From Synechococcus sp. J7-Johnson (GTDB lineage: Bacteria; Cyanobacteriota; Cyanobacteriia; PCC-6307; Cyanobiaceae), in NCBI RefSeq assembly GCF_024345795.1, contig NZ_JAGQBU010000024.1, forward strand, positions 1 to 43,700: 43,700 bases of DNA, given 5' to 3'. The notes below the pieces were generated by a model, which saw only the letters and a program-made list of their open reading frames with translations, searched no databases and was not told where the DNA came from. Below, piece after piece: positions 41,400 through 43,700 of the stretch; the first letter of the stretch is position 1, and every line of letters starts with the position of its first letter. The translations under genes and the position numbers were made by a program.

Positions 41400-43017
41400 G
41401 CAGGTCCGGGCTGAGCGAACCGTGCTGGTGGCGGCGGCGCTGTTTGCGCTGACGGGGCTGATGCTGCAGTGGTGGCGTCTGCAGGTGCTCACCGCCTCCT
41501 ACGACCAGGGCATTTTTCTGCAGACGATCTGGAGCGGCCTGCACGGCCATCCCTTCGAGAGCACCCTTTCCTCCCAGCTGTCCACCAACGTGATCCACGC
41601 CGGGGAACCTCCATCCCTGGGCTATCACCGACTTGGCCAGCACTTCACACCAGCCCTGCTGCTCTGGGTGCCACTGGTGGGGTTGCTGGGGATCTGGGCC
41701 CTTCCGCTGGTGCAGGTCGGCCTGATGACGACCGCCGGGCTGGTGCTGCACCGAATTGCCCGGGAACGGCTGGAGGATCCCTGGCTGGCCGCCTTCCTGG
41801 CCTGCAGCTTCTTCGGCGCCAATGCCGTGATCGGCCCCACCTTGGGGAACTTCACCGACCTGGCCCAGCTGCCCCTGGCGGTCCTGCTGCTCTGGTACGG
41901 ACTGCAGCGCCGCAACTGGTGGCTGGTGGCGCTGGCGGCGCTGGCGGTGCCGATGATTCGGGAAGACACCGGCGTGCTGCTGGTGGGGGTCAGCCTCTGG
42001 ATTCTTGTGCGTCAACGCCAGCGCTGGCCCCTGGCTCTGGGGCTGGCCGTGATGGGTCTGGGCTGGGTGCTGCTGGTGACCAACGTGCTGATGCCGCTCT
42101 TCAGCGACGACAACTCCCGCCGCTTCATGGTCGAGAACTTCGGCCAGTACCTCAATGATGCGGAGCAGGCCAGCAGCCTGGAGGTGCTGCTCACGGCCCT
42201 CGGTCAGCCGTTGGTGGTACTGCGGGAGCTGATCTGGCCGCCAGGGGAGACCCTGCGCTACCTGCTGGCCCAGGGTCTGCCCCTGATGCTGGTGCCACTG
42301 ATCAGCCTCGACAGCTGGCTGCTGATGGGCCTGCCCCTGCTGGGCCTGCTGCTGGCGCAGGGATCGAACAATCCACTCTCGATCAACCTCCGCTACGCGC
42401 TGCTGGTGGTGCCCGGGCTGTTCGCCGGGGCGATCGAGTGGTGGAGCCGCCATCCCCAGACCTTCGCGCGCCGGCGCTTGCGGCGGGTATGGATCGGCTG
42501 CATCACGCTCTCCCTGCTGTTCACCCTCCTTGCCAACCCCAATCGCAGCCTCTCGTTCCTGATTCCTGACAGCATCGATCCCTGGGTCTACAGCTCCCCG
42601 CCGCGCCAGTGGAGCCACGGGGCCAACGCCCGGGACCTGCTCAGGCTGATCCCAAAGGACGCCAGCGTGGCCGCCACCACCCCCCTGATTCCCCACCTGG
42701 CCCAGAGGCCGGTGCTGATCCGCTTCCCGAACGGGGTGATCTACAGAGATCGCCTGGGCCGCCACAATGCTGTCGACTGGATCGCCGTCGATCTCGATTG
42801 GTTGCGCCGCTACGAAGTGGCCTTCCCCAGCGATCGTGAAGCCCTGGAGAACAGCCTCGAAGGGCTGAGTTCCTTGTCTGAGCCCTACGGGGTGCGGGCC
42901 TTCTCCGATGGGGTGGTGCTCCTGCAGCGGAACCAGCCTGATGTGATGCCAGCGCGGCGCCAGCTCGAGGAACTGATCGGCTCGATCCAGCGGCAGCTCA
43001 ATCGCCGACCCGATTGA
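41305..43017 (+). CDS. DUF2079 family membrane protein
   Basis: Polytopic protein of up to 570 residues with about ten hydrophobic helices. It matches DUF2079, distantly GT-C-like: YDQGIFLQTIWSGLHGHPF, GYHRLGQHFTPALLL, VPMIREDTGVLLV and a C-terminal soluble domain with NARDLLRLIPKDASVAATTPLIPHLAQRP. Function unknown. The ATG at 41305 overlaps the previous gene by 95 bases and gives an unconserved 39-residue start; GTG 41422, just after that gene's stop, would start directly before the first helix. The gene closes the three-gene operon. Confidence 0.86.
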   Translation: MPPVTWRLAVATAGNAGSAQEKPRTLPLKPPEQVRAERTVLVAAALFALTGLMLQWWRLQVLTASYDQGIFLQTIWSGLHGHPFESTLSSQLSTNVIHAGEPPSLGYHRLGQHFTPALLLWVPLVGLLGIWALPLVQVGLMTTAGLVLHRIARERLEDPWLAAFLACSFFGANAVIGPTLGNFTDLAQLPLAVLLLWYGLQRRNWWLVALAALAVPMIREDTGVLLVGVSLWILVRQRQRWPLALGLAVMGLGWVLLVTNVLMPLFSDDNSRRFMVENFGQYLNDAEQASSLEVLLTALGQPLVVLRELIWPPGETLRYLLAQGLPLMLVPLISLDSWLLMGLPLLGLLLAQGSNNPLSINLRYALLVVPGLFAGAIEWWSRHPQTFARRRLRRVWIGCITLSLLFTLLANPNRSLSFLIPDSIDPWVYSSPPRQWSHGANARDLLRLIPKDASVAATTPLIPHLAQRPVLIRFPNGVIYRDRLGRHNAVDWIAVDLDWLRRYEVAFPSDREALENSLEGLSSLSEPYGVRAFSDGVVLLQRNQPDVMPARRQLEELIGSIQRQLNRRPD

Positions 43018-43040
43018 ATCAAAGGCGGTCCAAGAACGAT

Positions 43041-43078
43041 GCCCCCGCTGCCGGGCTCAAGAGCGCAGCAGCGGGGGC
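43041..43078 (+). terminator. Hairpin after the glycosyltransferase operon
   Basis: A perfect 11-bp stem GCCCCCGCTGC (43041-43051) and GCAGCGGGGGC (43068-43078) has a 16-base loop and lies 24 bases after the DUF2079 stop. The following bases (GTTCGCC) give no T tract, so it may terminate weakly or protect the 3' end. Confidence 0.5.
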
Positions 43079-43133
43079 GTTCGCCGGGTCCGCTATGGCG
43101 CGGAACCGATTGATCAGGAAACTGGCGCCGAAA

Positions 43134-43389
43134 TCAGCCGGCGTTCTCCGCGATCAGCAGACCCTGGGTCATGGAACTGTGGCTCACGGGCACCTCCTCC
43201 TTGGGGGGATAAAGCCAGCCGGTGACGTTTTCGAAGCGGGCTGATCGGGCACTGGGCCTGAAGACCTGCTCCACGACACTGCTGACGGAACGCCGTGAAT
43301 CTAGGGGAATCTCCCGGCCTGGCGAGAGCTGGTGAGCTGGGCAGCACAGGCATCACCAGCCTGAGCTCGTCATTGCGGAGGACGGCCAT
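43134..43389 (-). pseudogene. Possible small gene with a +1 frameshift, about 85 aa
   Basis: The frame from ATG 43389 starts naturally (MAVLRNDELRLVMPVLPSS) and has CAGGAG about 14 bases upstream, but its second half is arginine/glutamine/proline-rich shadow sequence. In the next frame (skip one base near 43311-43322) the sequence becomes protein-like: RRSVSSVVEQVFRPSARS, FENVTGWLYPPKEEVPVSHS, ending MTQGLLIAENAG at 43136. Joined, they would give a protein of about 85 residues. Causes could be a sequencing insertion, a decayed gene, or a short separate gene from GTG 43274 (46 aa). I do not recognise the family. Confidence 0.4.
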
Positions 43390-43479
43390 GACCTAATGGG
43401 GGACTCCTGAAAAAGAGCGGCAGCCAAAACCGGTCTTGGAGCGGCAGGGGATGCGCTATTGCGGAGCCCACAAATCTGG
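43390..43479. other. Unassigned intergenic sequence near right end
   Basis: Between the two weak minus-strand ORFs I see no supported gene, promoter or repeat. Base composition is less GC-rich than in the rest of the window from about 43380 to the end, which may mean the start of a different region. Confidence 0.5.
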
Positions 43480-43644
43480 CTATGCGGTGACCGGCAAATC
43501 ATCCCACTTGGGAGATGGACCATTGCAGGCACCTCCTTCCATGGAATTGAGCTCAAGAAGGCTCCAAAGCCAAGCGAAAAGGAATACAAAAAAGAGGCAC
43601 AGCAGCCTCAGGACCTTCTCCGCGCACATCACCAGGAAGCTCAT
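43480..43644 (-). CDS. Possible 54-aa membrane peptide
   Basis: MSFLVMCAEKVLRLLCLFF and the following VFLFAWLWSLLEL form one strongly hydrophobic helix with a polar tail ending WDDLPVTA. GAGGG about ten bases upstream of the ATG could serve as Shine-Dalgarno. The surrounding sequence is AT-richer and has no other support. No family recognised. Confidence 0.3.
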   Translation of the reverse strand: MSFLVMCAEKVLRLLCLFFVFLFAWLWSLLELNSMEGGACNGPSPKWDDLPVTA

Positions 43645-43700
43645 TGAGATTGAACCCTCAGCGCCAGCGGACAGTCTGGCCATGATCAACTTCAAGGAAT

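Noticed and set aside
41230-42765. 511-codon minus-strand frame
   Set aside because: Antisense to the DUF2079 gene; glutamine/histidine-rich shadow.
43014-43244. 76-codon plus-strand frame at the operon end
   Set aside because: Runs through the terminator-like hairpin and has no Shine-Dalgarno or recognisable domain.
1-43700. tRNA, rRNA, CRISPR, insertion sequences, prophage
   Set aside because: The larger intergenic gaps were read on both strands; no cloverleaf, spaced repeats, transposase or integrase motifs were seen.

Overview
The window is about 43.7 kb of gene-dense, GC-rich chromosome from a cyanobacterium, most likely a Cyanobium/Synechococcus-type picocyanobacterium. The evidence is the set of lineage genes: psbU, an NdhO subunit, a CRR7-like protein, Ycf33, BtpA, a PucC-type transporter, zeta-carotene desaturase CrtQ, a 30-residue PetL-like peptide, and two SLH-domain 'iron uptake' porins. 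I see no rRNA, tRNA, CRISPR array, transposase or phage gene. Most of the window reads as core chromosome.

Layout. Positions 1-146 hold a highly structured stretch (minus strand) that may be a riboswitch for a gene beyond the left edge. From 6494 down to 147 runs a minus-strand cluster: uppP, a PDZ/radical-SAM protein, a TolC-type channel, a PucC-type MFS protein and an inositol-phosphatase-like enzyme. From 6527 to 9659 come a DUF3120 membrane protein, psbU with a clear terminator, and nadB. Next is the translationally coupled pair btpA-VKOR (minus), then rimO and an MFS exporter (plus), with petL hidden antisense to the exporter's 3' end. The stretch 14376-22263 holds a B12-type radical SAM protein, DUF4346 and FemAB-like genes, a pterin pair (two-domain QueD/PTPS plus RibD-C reductase), aroK, crr7 and a GST. 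The block 22377-26743 is ycf33-rbfA-nagZ-glycosyltransferase-hemD. Then come crtQ-SRPBCC-lipoprotein (minus), divergent from an A-type Fe-S carrier, a TPR protein and an LpxB-like glycosyltransferase. After these are a TIGR01777 epimerase, ndhO, a J-protein, two tandem porins, and an operon of three large polytopic proteins (two GT39-like glycosyltransferases and a DUF2079 protein). The last 680 bases hold only weak small ORFs.

Genes work together in several visible units: cell-envelope lipid and export functions (uppP, TolC, LpxB-like, GT39s, porins), photosynthetic complex assembly (psbU, btpA, petL, crr7, ndhO, crtQ), and pterin/tetrapyrrole metabolism. Many junctions use 1-4 base stop/start overlaps (ATGA, GTGA, TTGA, TGATG), several with non-ATG starts.

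The most unusual signal lies in the two porin transcripts. Each has a G-rich Shine-Dalgarno region (GUGUGAGG) in its leader. Each also has a matching C-rich CUCACAC segment in its own 3' untranslated region. The match is 10 of 10 bases within each gene, including the bases at which the two genes differ. The element after porin 2 contains the exact 11-base core of the cyanobacterial small RNA Yfr1, and 13 bases of it fill the loop of a 13-bp perfect hairpin. This suggests a 3'-UTR-based, Yfr1-like control of porin translation.
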